The position numbers and the translations under genes were made by a program. DNA of 64,000 bases, taken from assembly GCA_002238855.1 (NCBI GenBank), contig MPND01000011.1:36595-100594 (forward strand), read 5' to 3'. This DNA is from SAR202 cluster bacterium bin90. GTDB taxonomy: Bacteria; Chloroflexota; Dehalococcoidia; Lucifugimonadales; JADFKI01. The notes beneath the pieces are model-generated. The model was given only the letters and a program-made list of their open reading frames with translations, had not been told where the DNA came from and searched no databases. Shown here piece by piece: positions 18,546 through 29,107 of this stretch. How positions within the stretch are numbered: the first letter of the stretch is position 1; each line of letters starts with the position of its first letter.

Positions 18546-19511
18546 CTAATACCACTTCGTCTTGTCTACGACATTCGTCAGCTCTTCACCGGCGGCGAAG
18601 CGGCGGGCGTTGTCAAGGATTATCTCGAAGCGTCTTTCGGGGATGTTACCGGCATCTCTGACTGCGACGTGAGGTGTCATCAACACATTCGGCAAGCCCC
18701 ACAGCTTGTGGTCGGACGGCAGCGGTTCCTGCTCGAACACGTCCAGGCCCGCACCCGCGATGACGCCGTTCTCGATGGCGTCCGCGAGGTCGTCTATCTT
18801 GCAGACCATGCCCCTGCCGATGTTGATGAAGTATGCGCTGCTCTTCATCCGGCTGAACCGAGCGGCATCGAAGGTGAACTCCGTTTCCGGTGTGTGTGGC
18901 ACCGTGGTTATCACGAAGTCCGCTCTCGGCAGCACATCGTCCAGTTCCTCAGGCGTGTGGAACTCCACATACGGCAGGTCGAACTCACGTCGCGGCTCGA
19001 TTCCGATGACTTCCATGCCAAGCTCTTTGCAAAGCCGCGCCGTCTCATGCCCGATGCCCCCGACGCCGTTGATGAGCGCAACCGCGCCTGCAAGGTCGAT
19101 GTACGGCGACTTCCGCGCATCCTTGTCCCATTCCCTGCGCCTCTGAGCGTCCATATACCAGGGCAGTCCCCGTGACAGCGCTAGCAGGAACATCAGGATG
19201 TGGTGCGATATGTGATCGAAGTAGATGCCGCGCGGGTTGCATATCGTGAGCGGATGCTCGATCAGCTCCGGATAGTAGTATCCAAAGAATGGTCCTGCAT
19301 CCGGATTCTGCACCCAGCCTAGCTTCTCCGCGACCTTCAGCGCGTCCGGCGAGACCCATCCATAGACGCCGTCGGCGTCGCGGATCGCCTCCATTGCCTC
19401 CTCGTCGGTCTCGGGGGAGGCGACTTCCCAGTCTGCCTCGGTATCCGCGAGGCGGGCGGCGAACATTCGCCTGTCATCATCCTGCGGCGGCAGGAACACG
19501 AACTTTGGCAT
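18546..19511 (-). CDS. D-2-hydroxyacid dehydrogenase
   Basis: GVGGIGHETARLCKELGMEVIGIEP, GRGMVCKIDDLADAIENGVIAGAGLDVFEQEPLP, TPHVAV. Confidence 0.92.
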   Translation of the reverse strand: MPKFVFLPPQDDDRRMFAARLADTEADWEVASPETDEEAMEAIRDADGVYGWVSPDALKVAEKLGWVQNPDAGPFFGYYYPELIEHPLTICNPRGIYFDHISHHILMFLLALSRGLPWYMDAQRRREWDKDARKSPYIDLAGAVALINGVGGIGHETARLCKELGMEVIGIEPRREFDLPYVEFHTPEELDDVLPRADFVITTVPHTPETEFTFDAARFSRMKSSAYFINIGRGMVCKIDDLADAIENGVIAGAGLDVFEQEPLPSDHKLWGLPNVLMTPHVAVRDAGNIPERRFEIILDNARRFAAGEELTNVVDKTKWY

Positions 19512-19568
19512 AAAGGATTCTCCTAAGTTTTCAATCGTCTGTAAACAGTCGTCAGTCTCTTGTTAGGA

Positions 19569-19601
19569 TTCAGCCGTCAAGCAGACACACTGACGGCTGA
19601 A
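19569..19601. terminator. inverted repeat, likely terminator
   Basis: TTCAGCCGTCA-N11-TGACGGCTGAA, 11-bp perfect arms between two minus-strand genes. Confidence 0.5.
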
Positions 19602-19624
19602 CACTGATATCCGTTGGCTAATCT

Positions 19625-20833
19625 CTAGTCGGCCGCCATCACCGCTTCCAGCTTGTCCTTCGCGCCATTGCGTGCCTTGGGGATGACATACTTGCCGAAC
19701 ATCTCGATGGAACTCATTACCTTCTCATGAGGGATGGTCTCGGTCTGCATAATCATCAGCACCTGGTCCACGCCGATCTCTTCGTACATCTCGATGGTCT
19801 TCAGGCAGCTCTCCGGGTTGCCGGCGATAATCACGCCGCGATCGGCAAGAACATTGGCATCCAGTTCCGCGATAGCCGCTCTCGCTGCGCCCGGACCGGA
19901 GTCGAGCGAAATGCCAACCTCGGCGGCCTGCTGCTGATGTTCTTCGTCCGATTGCCGCAACCAGCGCCCGAAGTCGGCCTGCAGGTGGTCGGGCACGCCG
20001 CCCCAGTCCTCGAGAAGCTGCTCGTAAGCACCGATGCGTCCTTGGATGTACGGCTTGTCCGGCCCGAAGAAGGTCTTCATGGACTCGGCGGCAAGCTCTT
20101 TGGCATACTGGTCGTCTTCATCGCAGAAGCCATGCACATTGTTGCCCCAGAAGTTGGTGACGAACGCGCCCGCAGGCTCGACTTCCCCTACGGATTCGCG
20201 ATAAATCTTCAGCTTTTCCTTGAGGACATTGACTGCGTAGGACGCGGACGAAAGCACGCCGATGCCCTTCTGCGCAGCCAGACGGAAGCTGTCTTCCGAC
20301 GTGCAAGCCAGGTACATGCGGGGGTGCGGCTTCTGGAAGGTCTTGGGCAGCACTCGCCGGGAGGGCACATTCCAGAACTTGCCCTCGTATTCAAACTCGT
20401 CCGACTGCCATATCTTGGGCAGCATGGATAGGGACTCGCTCCACATCTCTCGAGTGTCGCGCGGGTCAACACCCAGGCCCAGTTGCTCGTAGGCATTGGA
20501 GCGGCCTGTGCCGAACTCGACTCGTCCGTCTGTGAGCTGGTCAACCATCGCCACGCGCTCTGCGATTCGGACAGGATGCGCATGCGGCAGTATGGACACG
20601 CCATAGCCAATGCGAATCTGCTTCGTAATCTGGCTGAGCGCACCGAACAAGACCTCTGGGCACGGCGACCCTGAGAAGCCGGTCAGGAAGTGGTGCTCAA
20701 CGAACCAGAGCGCATCGAAGCCCACCTGATCCGCAAGCTCACACTGCTCCAGGGTTTCCTTGTATAGGGTGTTCCAGTCTATCTCAGTGCCCTGGAATGG
20801 GCGCTGCGTCTCGTAGAGCAATCCGAACTGCAT
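19625..20833 (-). CDS. LLM-class (luciferase-like) flavin-dependent oxidoreductase
   Basis: MQFGLLYETQRPF..., GFDALWFVEHHF, RIGYGVSILPHAHPVRIAERVAMVDQLTDGRVEFGTGRSNA. Confidence 0.92.
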   Translation of the reverse strand: MQFGLLYETQRPFQGTEIDWNTLYKETLEQCELADQVGFDALWFVEHHFLTGFSGSPCPEVLFGALSQITKQIRIGYGVSILPHAHPVRIAERVAMVDQLTDGRVEFGTGRSNAYEQLGLGVDPRDTREMWSESLSMLPKIWQSDEFEYEGKFWNVPSRRVLPKTFQKPHPRMYLACTSEDSFRLAAQKGIGVLSSASYAVNVLKEKLKIYRESVGEVEPAGAFVTNFWGNNVHGFCDEDDQYAKELAAESMKTFFGPDKPYIQGRIGAYEQLLEDWGGVPDHLQADFGRWLRQSDEEHQQQAAEVGISLDSGPGAARAAIAELDANVLADRGVIIAGNPESCLKTIEMYEEIGVDQVLMIMQTETIPHEKVMSSIEMFGKYVIPKARNGAKDKLEAVMAAD

Positions 20834-21147
20834 GGTAATGTCTCCTCTCGCCATGGGTTTAGCATCAATGGGTGGCGCTTCAGATGGGCGAATTATACTT
20901 GCATTCTTTAACAAGGTAAAACGGCGTGTACACTCGGTACAGAACCGAATCCAGTGGACTCCGCCCCTGAAGCCTATTGGCTACAAGATTCCAGTAAGCG
21001 GGTGTGTAAGACATCCTCGAAATGGCAGTTCGGCGATTGCCAACAGCACGCCTTCATGTGCTATACTGCGCCCATATTTAGTAGTGCGAGATTAAACCCT
21101 TCCAAGCCTTTATTAAGCGAGATGCAGTACACCCAAGGAGGGCAAAC

Positions 21148-22602
21148 ATGGTCGTCGAGACAACGCAGGCAGTTGAACAGATAGCACACCTCATGCGCCG
21201 CGCCGGCTTTGGGGCAACACGAGATGAACTCGATGCCCTAGAGTCCAAGGGTTACGACTCAGTCGTCGCAGAGCTTATAAACCCAAGCGACACTTCGGCG
21301 ATGCCGGACGACATCATCAGGCGCTACCATCACGAGCAGTCAGGCATGATGGGGCAGGTAAATCCCGCCGCCTACTGGCTGTACAAGATGATCTCCACAA
21401 AGGCGCCGCTCATAGAGAAGATGGCGCTCTTCTGGCACAGCGTGTTCGCCACGGGCTACCCGAAAATTACGCAGGGCAAGGTGCTCAACGACCAGATTCG
21501 CATGTTCCGCAGGTACGGCATGAGCAACTTCAAGACCTTGCTTGTCGAGTTGTCCAGGGACCCGGCGATGATTGTATGGCTGGACAACCACGACAATCAT
21601 AAGGGCGCAATCAACGAGAACTACGGTCGCGAGCTGCTTGAGCTTTTCAGCATGGGCGTGGGCAACTACTCGGAGGAAGATATCAAGGAAGCATCGCGTG
21701 CATTCACCGGCTGGACGCTTGGCAACACCGAGTACATGGCGCTTCGAGGCGAGCGGGACTCCATCTGGCCCTACGGCAGAATAGCCTGGCACTTTGAATA
21801 CAAGCCGGAGGACCACGACGAGGGCGAAAAGACATTCCTCGGGCAGACTGGCAACTTCAACGGCGAGGACATCATCGACATCATCTGCCAGCAGGAAGCT
21901 ACCGCTCGCTTTATAGCACGGCACTTGTACGACTTCTTCGTTGCAGAAGAGCCGCCTGTGCCCGCCTGGCCCTATTCGCCACCACGAGATGAAGACGCCA
22001 TCCAGACATTGGTGGACACCTACTTCGAGAGCGGTTACGAAATCTCCGCAATGCTCGAAACGCTCTTCACATCCGACTTCTTCAAGGACGACGAGGACAT
22101 CCGCTTCATCAGGGTTAAGAGCCCTGCGGAGCTTATGGCCAGCACATTGAGGCTGACCGGCGAGTTCGCGAAGAGGCCTCGGCGCGAAATACTTGACCGG
22201 GCGATGCAGATGCAATACATGGGCCAGCAGCTCAACAACCCGCCCAGCGTAGAAGGCTGGCATCAGGGCATGGAGTGGATAGACACCGGAACGCTTGTTG
22301 AGCGACTGAACTTCGCGACACAGCAGGTCGGCGATGTGAACATGCCGGGCGTCAGGTCTATGATTGATCGAGTTGCGGCCGAGAGCGACGGATTTATTTC
22401 ATCAGCAAGGCTCGTGGACGCTTGCCTCGACGCGATGGGGGTGGTCGCAGTCTCGGAAGACACACGGGAGGTTCTGGAAACCTTCTCGGCGAAGCTCGGG
22501 GACCTTGAAGTCAGCGCGGATAATGTCAGCGAGGCGGCCGAGCAGCGTATTGCCCAGATGTTCCAGATGGTGGCCGCATCGCACGAGTTCCAGCGGGCGT
22601 AG
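21148..22602 (+). CDS. DUF1800-family protein
   Basis: HLMRRAGFGATRDELDAL, MALFWHSVFATG, INENYGRELLELFSMGVGNYSEEDIKEASRAFTGWTL. Confidence 0.92.
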   Translation: MVVETTQAVEQIAHLMRRAGFGATRDELDALESKGYDSVVAELINPSDTSAMPDDIIRRYHHEQSGMMGQVNPAAYWLYKMISTKAPLIEKMALFWHSVFATGYPKITQGKVLNDQIRMFRRYGMSNFKTLLVELSRDPAMIVWLDNHDNHKGAINENYGRELLELFSMGVGNYSEEDIKEASRAFTGWTLGNTEYMALRGERDSIWPYGRIAWHFEYKPEDHDEGEKTFLGQTGNFNGEDIIDIICQQEATARFIARHLYDFFVAEEPPVPAWPYSPPRDEDAIQTLVDTYFESGYEISAMLETLFTSDFFKDDEDIRFIRVKSPAELMASTLRLTGEFAKRPRREILDRAMQMQYMGQQLNNPPSVEGWHQGMEWIDTGTLVERLNFATQQVGDVNMPGVRSMIDRVAAESDGFISSARLVDACLDAMGVVAVSEDTREVLETFSAKLGDLEVSADNVSEAAEQRIAQMFQMVAASHEFQRA

Positions 22603-22647
22603 CATCTCGATAATCTGTTCACAAAGCAGTAAATCAATGTACATCAA

Positions 22648-22689
22648 AACGGGCATCTCGCCTCGTAAATGGAAGACGAGATGCCCGTT
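22648..22689. terminator. strong inverted repeat between DUF1800 gene and Uma2 gene
   Basis: AACGGGCATCTCG ... CGAGATGCCCGTT, 13-bp perfect arms. Confidence 0.55.
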
Positions 22690-22707
22690 ACGTAAAGCTT
22701 AAGTGAT

Positions 22708-23352
22708 ATGACGCAGACACTCACTCCCCCCGCAGAGGCATTGAAGGCGGTCGAAACCGAACCCTTCGTCATCAAGTTCAAGCCGCTCACCGAAATGACC
22801 GACGAGCAGTTTGAGCAGTTCTGCGCGCTCAATGACATTCTGCGTATCGAGCGTACGGCCAAAGGTGAAATCATACTTATGCCACCGACACACGCGGATA
22901 CTGGAAATCGTAATGCAGACATCACGATTGACTTGGGGGTCTGGGCGCGGGAAGACGGTACGGGCAGGTATTACGACTCATCCACCGGATTCAAGCTTCC
23001 AAATGGCGCGTTGCGCTCACCGGACGCTTCATGGATAAGCAATTCGCGCTTGGAAGCCCTGACACCGGACCAGCGCAGCGGATATTTGGACATTTGCCCG
23101 GACTTTGTGATTGAGCTGCGCTCAAGTTCCGACAGTATCAGTATGCTCCAGGACAAGATGCAGGAATACGCCGACAACGGCGCAAGGCTAGGCTGGCTGA
23201 TAGACCCGCTGGCGAATCCAAAGTGCGTGTACATCTACCGCCCACAAGCCGAAGTTGGAGTCTTGGAAGACCCTGACGCCGTGTCAGGCGAGCCAGAGCT
23301 GTCCGGCTTCACTCTTAAACTGGAACGCATCTGGAACACGCCTATCAGTTGA
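22708..23352 (+). CDS. Uma2-family (DUF820) putative endonuclease
   Basis: TAKGEIILMPPT, SPDASWISNSRLEAL, CPDFVIELRSSSDS, ARLGWLIDP. Confidence 0.92.
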   Translation: MTQTLTPPAEALKAVETEPFVIKFKPLTEMTDEQFEQFCALNDILRIERTAKGEIILMPPTHADTGNRNADITIDLGVWAREDGTGRYYDSSTGFKLPNGALRSPDASWISNSRLEALTPDQRSGYLDICPDFVIELRSSSDSISMLQDKMQEYADNGARLGWLIDPLANPKCVYIYRPQAEVGVLEDPDAVSGEPELSGFTLKLERIWNTPIS

Positions 23353-23419
23353 CGCCCTTGAGCCACAGTCAAAGTAACCGAGGTTTCTGAGGAACAGCCG
23401 AGATTTACCGCGAGGTGCA

Positions 23420-24442
23420 ATGATGACTACTATGCAGAAGACCGACTTCCTGAACTACAGCCACTCAATCGGCCTCTCGACAATGACCGGTCGCGGATTC
23501 TACTACCCTGTGGACACCGCATTCGATGACGAGGGCAAAATCTACACGGTAAGCCGCTCCCTCGATGGCGACAACCGTGGTCTGCGCGTCACCATTTACG
23601 ACGCTGACAGCAAATACTACGACATGTTCGGCGAGCACGGAGAAGGCGACGGGCAGTTCATATGGCCCACCGCAATAGCTAGAGACAGCGCCGACAATAC
23701 ATACGTCGCCTGTGAGTATCTGAATCGCATCGCGCGCTTCGACCCGTTAGGCAAGCCAATGTCAAGTTGGGGGACATTGGGCAGCGCCGAAGGCGAACTC
23801 GACGGCCCTTCCGGTCTGGCTGTTGACGGTGATGACAATATTCTTGTAGTTGACCACCATAACAACAGGGTTCAGAAGTTCACCACCGGCGGGCAGTTCA
23901 TCAGTTCCTTCGGCTCCGCCGGAGAAGGCGACGGTCAGTTCAATCTCCCGTGGGGCATCGCAATCGACGGGGAAGGCGACATTTATGTAGCTGACTGGCG
24001 CAACGACCGCATACAGAAGTTCACTCCCGGCGGCGAATTCATCGCCAGTTTCGGCGAATCCGGGCGCGGCGACGGGCAGTTCCACAGGCCGGCCAGCGTA
24101 ACGGTAGATGACGACGGTTATATCTATGTCGCAGACTGGGGCAATGAACGCGTACAGGTACTGGATTCAGAGGGCAACTTCGTGCAGAGTCTCCGGGGCG
24201 AGGCTACCGACTCCAAGTGGGCAGACGCCTTTCTGGAAATCAATATTGAGGAAGCCGCCGCACGCGCGAAGTCGGACCTGGCCAAGTCAAGCATTGAGTT
24301 CTTCAACGACGACCCGCACGAGGAATCGTCCCACATCGAGAAGTTCTTCTGGGCGCCCACTTCGATTAAGCTCGACCGCGAGGGCCGTGTGTTAATCACC
24401 GAGAGCAATCGCCACCGCGTGCAGATTTATGTGCGCAGTTAG
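23420..24442 (+). CDS. NHL-repeat / 6-bladed beta-propeller protein
   Basis: Repeated GxGDGQFxxPxGIAxDxxGxIYVADxxNxRIQKFxxxGxF blades. Confidence 0.92.
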   Translation: MMTTMQKTDFLNYSHSIGLSTMTGRGFYYPVDTAFDDEGKIYTVSRSLDGDNRGLRVTIYDADSKYYDMFGEHGEGDGQFIWPTAIARDSADNTYVACEYLNRIARFDPLGKPMSSWGTLGSAEGELDGPSGLAVDGDDNILVVDHHNNRVQKFTTGGQFISSFGSAGEGDGQFNLPWGIAIDGEGDIYVADWRNDRIQKFTPGGEFIASFGESGRGDGQFHRPASVTVDDDGYIYVADWGNERVQVLDSEGNFVQSLRGEATDSKWADAFLEINIEEAAARAKSDLAKSSIEFFNDDPHEESSHIEKFFWAPTSIKLDREGRVLITESNRHRVQIYVRS

Positions 24443-24535
24443 CAACTGATGCAGTAGGGATCGCCAGCCTGTTCGGCACCACTAGACCAGTATGGGGTAT
24501 AATTAGCCTGAACACTCAATAACAGTGCAGGACTA

Positions 24536-26206
24536 ATCATCACACAGTTTTCAGACTCGCTCCTAAAGGTTATACCCCTCGGCGGCCTTGGTGAAATCGG
24601 CCAGAACATGATGGCGCTGGAGTACGATGACGACATCATCGTCATCGACGCTGGATTGCTCTTCCCCGAAGAAGATATGCCAGGCGTCGATCTTGGCATC
24701 CCGGACATCACTTACCTTGTCCAGAACAGGGAAAAAGTCCGCGCCATCCTCATCACGCATGGTCATGAAGACCACATCGGTGCCCTCCCCTTCGTCCTGC
24801 CGGAGCTGGATGTTCCAGTTTACGCCTCGCGCCTCGCGCATGGACTGATAACCGTAAAGCTGCGGGAGCGCCGCCTCATTAGAGACGCCCGGCTGAATGT
24901 TGTGGAGCCGCATTCCCCCTTCAGGCTAGGCCGCTTTCACATAGAGTTCTTCCGCGTCTGTCACTCCATTCCTGATGCGATGGGCATTGCGATCACCACG
25001 CCCATCGGAACGGTCATACACACCGGCGATTTCAAGATCGACCATACGCCCGCCGATGGTCACTCAATGGACCTGGCGGCAATCGCTAGGCTCGCTGGCG
25101 ACGGCGCTCTGCTCCTTTGCTCGGACTCCACATACGCCGAGGTAAAGGGATATACCGCATCTGAGCAGGTGGTGGGCGAGGCGCTCGATCGTGTGATCTC
25201 AGAGGCGCCCGGACGGGTGATGATAGCGACATTCGCCTCCCTCATCTCTCGGATGCAGCAGGTCATAGACGCGGCTGTGCGGCACAATCGCAAGGTCACG
25301 GTGGTCGGTCGCAGCATGAGCAACAACGTCAAGATGGCGACGAACATGGGCTATCTCAGCGCCCCACCGGACACTATCGTGACGATGAACGAGGCCCGAC
25401 GGCTTCCTCACGACCAAGTCATAATAATGGCCACTGGCAGCCAGGGCGAGCCTACATCGGCGCTTGTGCGAATAGCCAACGGCGTCCACCGCGACGTTGA
25501 GGTAGAGCAAGGCGATACGGTAGTCATATCCGCGTCACCAATCCCCGGCAACGAGAAGACTGTTGCCAAGACCATAGATAACCTTTTCCGGCAGGGCGCG
25601 AATGTCATCTATAGCAGAGTGGCTACGGTGCATGTGCATGGCCACGCCAGCCAGGAAGAGCTGAAGACGATGCTGGGCCTCGTCAACCCGCGCTACTTCG
25701 TGCCGATTCACGGAGAGCGGCGTCACCTCGTGGCGCATGCGAATCTTGCACGCTCAATGGGCATGCCGGAAGAGGACATCTTCGTGCTGGAAGACGGCGA
25801 TGTATTGGCGCTGACTCCTGAAGAAGGCGTCGTCGTAGACAAGGTTGCGGCAGGGCACGTCTTTGTCGATGGAAAAACGTTCTGGGACATGGACAGTACC
25901 GTCTTCGCCGAACGAAGACGTCTTGCCAGAGAAGGTATTGTCGTTGTCGCCGCCACACTCAGCACGAGCACCTGCGAGGTTCTCACCGACCCTGAAATTG
26001 TCTCTTATGGCTTTGTAGAATTGGACGAATCCTTAGAACTTTTTGAAAAAACGTCAAAAAAGGTACTGACTTTACTAGAAGAAATGGGTGCCTCGGTCTT
26101 AACTTTAGATAAGGCAAGGGCAAGGGTCAGGGATTCGATATCGAAGTTTCTACATTCAGAGACTGGCAGGCGTCCCACAGTTCTCACGGTAATCGAGTAC
26201 ATCTAG
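24536..26206 (+). CDS. rnj: ribonuclease J (N-terminus appears to start at a non-ATG codon)
   Basis: LLKVIPLGGLGEIGQNMMALEYDDDIIVIDAGLLFPEEDMPGVD, HGHEDHIGALPF, GDFKIDHTP, PIHGERRH; conserved LKVIPLGGLGEIG lies upstream of first ATG (24608). Confidence 0.9.
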   Translation: MITQFSDSLLKVIPLGGLGEIGQNMMALEYDDDIIVIDAGLLFPEEDMPGVDLGIPDITYLVQNREKVRAILITHGHEDHIGALPFVLPELDVPVYASRLAHGLITVKLRERRLIRDARLNVVEPHSPFRLGRFHIEFFRVCHSIPDAMGIAITTPIGTVIHTGDFKIDHTPADGHSMDLAAIARLAGDGALLLCSDSTYAEVKGYTASEQVVGEALDRVISEAPGRVMIATFASLISRMQQVIDAAVRHNRKVTVVGRSMSNNVKMATNMGYLSAPPDTIVTMNEARRLPHDQVIIMATGSQGEPTSALVRIANGVHRDVEVEQGDTVVISASPIPGNEKTVAKTIDNLFRQGANVIYSRVATVHVHGHASQEELKTMLGLVNPRYFVPIHGERRHLVAHANLARSMGMPEEDIFVLEDGDVLALTPEEGVVVDKVAAGHVFVDGKTFWDMDSTVFAERRRLAREGIVVVAATLSTSTCEVLTDPEIVSYGFVELDESLELFEKTSKKVLTLLEEMGASVLTLDKARARVRDSISKFLHSETGRRPTVLTVIEYI

Positions 26207-26319
26207 GCTGAATCGCTTCTAACTTGAGCGCGTTCAACCGTCTGCCAGGATGATGTTGTCGCCTGACTCACTCCCTATGAGACTTACTCCCTTGTTTCAT
26301 CAGGTGAGGTCAGACACAA

Positions 26320-28977
26320 ATGGCAAATAGCACAATTTCTGCGTCGGCGAAGGCAGCGGGCGCTCCCTCCAGGGCAATGCACCTCCTTTCCAGGGTGACA
26401 TGGTACGAACTTCTGGCGGTCCCCGTTATAGCAGTCGTCGCGGCAGTCTTCTGGTTCAAGGAAGTTATCACCGAGGCATTCTGGGAAGCACAGGAGCGCA
26501 CAACTACCTCTCTCGGACTTGGCATGATGCCGCTTGGAATCTGGGCAGGCGTCTTCGTCGCGGCAATGATGATTAAGCCAAGTCTCTTCCGTCATTACAG
26601 GTACTGGTTAGGGTCGGCGCTGCTTGTTCTCCTTACGCTCGGCGTGCTGTCGATGTTCAGGCCCCTTGATGGAACACTCGCCTGGTTCACTCTTGACGGA
26701 TACGTCTCGCTCGGAGGGACGTTCGGTGAAACGATAGCCGGACCCGTGCTTTGGCAGCAGATTCTCAGGCTCGGCGCACTGGCAATCGTTGCGGTTACCG
26801 TTCTGGCTCCGGCATTCGCGGCACTCATAGCTATTGCTACCGGGCGGCTGGTCACCTATGGCTGTATCGGCGTGTTGCTCCTTGCCAAAGGCGTCGGCAG
26901 TCAGTTCCAGCGCAAGAATCGGGACTCTGAGACTGAAGACGACCTAGCTGGCGGCGCGGCGTCCACAGAGCCTGACTACTCTTTAGATTACGCATCCTCG
27001 GGGACTGGGCCAGAAATCGAGGAGGCGGACGATCATTCTCAGCGTCCGGTGTCCAAATTCGCCATGGCCATCGCAACTGCCCCACTCTCGATCGACTCGA
27101 CGATGACAGAGACCGCGTCTGATCGTGCCTCGCCTGACGGTACCCTTACGGATGCTTCCGCAGCCGAACTACGAAAACGAGAGGAAACCGACATGCAAGC
27201 CAATACGGACTTCGATTTTGGATTTTCCAGTGTAGCAACTGACACAGCACTTGCCGATGCCGACACGGACGAGTACGGCTTAGGGCGGGAGCAGGTGAAC
27301 GGCTATGGCTATGACGACCTTGACCCGCTGGATGATTACGATCTGCCTGACGAAGACATCGGCGGGGAATTCAAGGAGATTGAGAATCTAACAGTCAACC
27401 CGCCCTCAGCCCTGCCCGAAGAAGATTCAAAGGCATCCGGACTTACTGTGCGACTTCTTGGCAGAAACAGGGAGGCGTGGGCGAAACCTTCAATCCAGTT
27501 GCTGGAGGGTGTGCAAGATCGCGGAGTGCCCGAAGACCAGATCCGTGAGACTGCCGAGACTATCCGGCAGACGCTCGCGGATTACGACATAGAAGTGGAG
27601 ATCGGCCAGATCAAGTATGGCCCCACGGTCACCATGTACGGCATAATTCCCGGCTGGATACGACGATACAAGCAGGTCAAGCTTGAGGACGAATTCGGCA
27701 ATCCCATACGAGACCAGAAGGGCAAGCAGATAGTCAAGCGCCAGGAGCAGAAGACACGAGTCAAGGTGGACAGCATCCTCCAGCGCGAGAAAGACCTCTC
27801 CCTAGCACTTCGCACTCCCAACCTTCGCATCGAGACTCCTGTAATGGGGAAGGCTCAGGTGGGCATCGAGATACCCAACAGAGAGCCGTCGCCCGTGACT
27901 CTGCGCTCAATCATGGAGAGTTCTGAGTACCAGAAGTTGAGGTCGAATGCCGACCTGCCCGTTGCAATGGGCAAGGGCACCGGGGGCGAAAACATTGCGC
28001 TTGACCTGGCAAAGATGCCGCATCTGCTAATCGCCGGCGCGACCGGCTCCGGAAAGAGCGTCGCGCTGAACGCAATTGTCGCCGGACTTCTCATGGAGCG
28101 CTCTCCCGCCGAAATACGCATGCTCCTGATCGATCCAAAGCGCGTCGAACTAACCCCATACAACGGCATCCCGCACCTGCTCTGCCCAGTCATCGTCGAG
28201 GTGGACGAGGTGGTCGGAATGCTCAAAGGCGTCATCAACGAGATGATGAACCGTTATCGCCAGATGGAGGAGATTGGCGTCAGAAATATCGAGGCATACA
28301 ACAAGCGTATGCGCGACGATAAGATGCCTTTCCTGCTGGTTGTCGTTGACGAGCTCGCCGACCTTATGATGACTGCGGCCTTTGATGTTGAACAGTCGCT
28401 CTGCCGTCTGGCGCAGCTTGGACGAGCTACCGGCATTCACCTGATACTCGCGACACAACGTCCCTCTGTGGATGTCGTTACAGGCCTCATCAAGGCGAAT
28501 TTCCCGAGCCGCGTCAGCTTCGGCGTTACCTCGCACATCGACTCCCGCACCATTCTGGACACAAATGGCGCGGAGAAGCTGCTGGGCAAGGGCGACATGC
28601 TCTACCTGCCGCGCGATGCCTCAAGACCGCTGCGCGCCCAGGGCGCATTCATTTCCGACAAAGAGATTGACCGCCTCATCGACTTCTGGCAGTCCACGCC
28701 TCGCGGCTGGGTGCCCAGCGTTGACCTTCGTCCCGTTGCCGGAGAGGAATCAGAGGACTCGGAGACAGATCTGTCATCATCGACGGATGCCCTGTTCGAT
28801 AAAGCCGTGGAACTCGCCTACACCCAGAAGAAGCTCTCGACTTCACTGCTGCAGCGACGTCTGCGAATAGGCTATCCACGCGCGGCGCGTCTCATGGATG
28901 AGCTGGAGGAGAACGGCATTGTCAGCGCGGGCGATGGTTCCAAGTCAAGAGATGTTATAATAAATAGTGTAGCTTAA
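26320..28977 (+). CDS. ftsK: FtsK/SpoIIIE DNA translocase
   Basis: N-terminal TM segments; LLIAGATGSGKSVALNAIVAGLL, MLLIDPKRVELTPYNGIPHL, VVVDELADLMM, LATQRPSVDVVTGLIKANFPSRVSF; C-terminal winged helix. Confidence 0.96.
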   Translation: MANSTISASAKAAGAPSRAMHLLSRVTWYELLAVPVIAVVAAVFWFKEVITEAFWEAQERTTTSLGLGMMPLGIWAGVFVAAMMIKPSLFRHYRYWLGSALLVLLTLGVLSMFRPLDGTLAWFTLDGYVSLGGTFGETIAGPVLWQQILRLGALAIVAVTVLAPAFAALIAIATGRLVTYGCIGVLLLAKGVGSQFQRKNRDSETEDDLAGGAASTEPDYSLDYASSGTGPEIEEADDHSQRPVSKFAMAIATAPLSIDSTMTETASDRASPDGTLTDASAAELRKREETDMQANTDFDFGFSSVATDTALADADTDEYGLGREQVNGYGYDDLDPLDDYDLPDEDIGGEFKEIENLTVNPPSALPEEDSKASGLTVRLLGRNREAWAKPSIQLLEGVQDRGVPEDQIRETAETIRQTLADYDIEVEIGQIKYGPTVTMYGIIPGWIRRYKQVKLEDEFGNPIRDQKGKQIVKRQEQKTRVKVDSILQREKDLSLALRTPNLRIETPVMGKAQVGIEIPNREPSPVTLRSIMESSEYQKLRSNADLPVAMGKGTGGENIALDLAKMPHLLIAGATGSGKSVALNAIVAGLLMERSPAEIRMLLIDPKRVELTPYNGIPHLLCPVIVEVDEVVGMLKGVINEMMNRYRQMEEIGVRNIEAYNKRMRDDKMPFLLVVVDELADLMMTAAFDVEQSLCRLAQLGRATGIHLILATQRPSVDVVTGLIKANFPSRVSFGVTSHIDSRTILDTNGAEKLLGKGDMLYLPRDASRPLRAQGAFISDKEIDRLIDFWQSTPRGWVPSVDLRPVAGEESEDSETDLSSSTDALFDKAVELAYTQKKLSTSLLQRRLRIGYPRAARLMDELEENGIVSAGDGSKSRDVIINSVA

Positions 28978-29107
28978 TGGCTTTTCCGTCCCTTCGGAAT
29001 AGTTCCAAGGGGTAGATTGAACTTTACTCTTGCCGCGAGACCTTTAACAGAGCGCCTCACACCAGAAGGACAGATAGAGCGCAGTTGCGAAGAGCCTCCG
29101 CGCAAGA

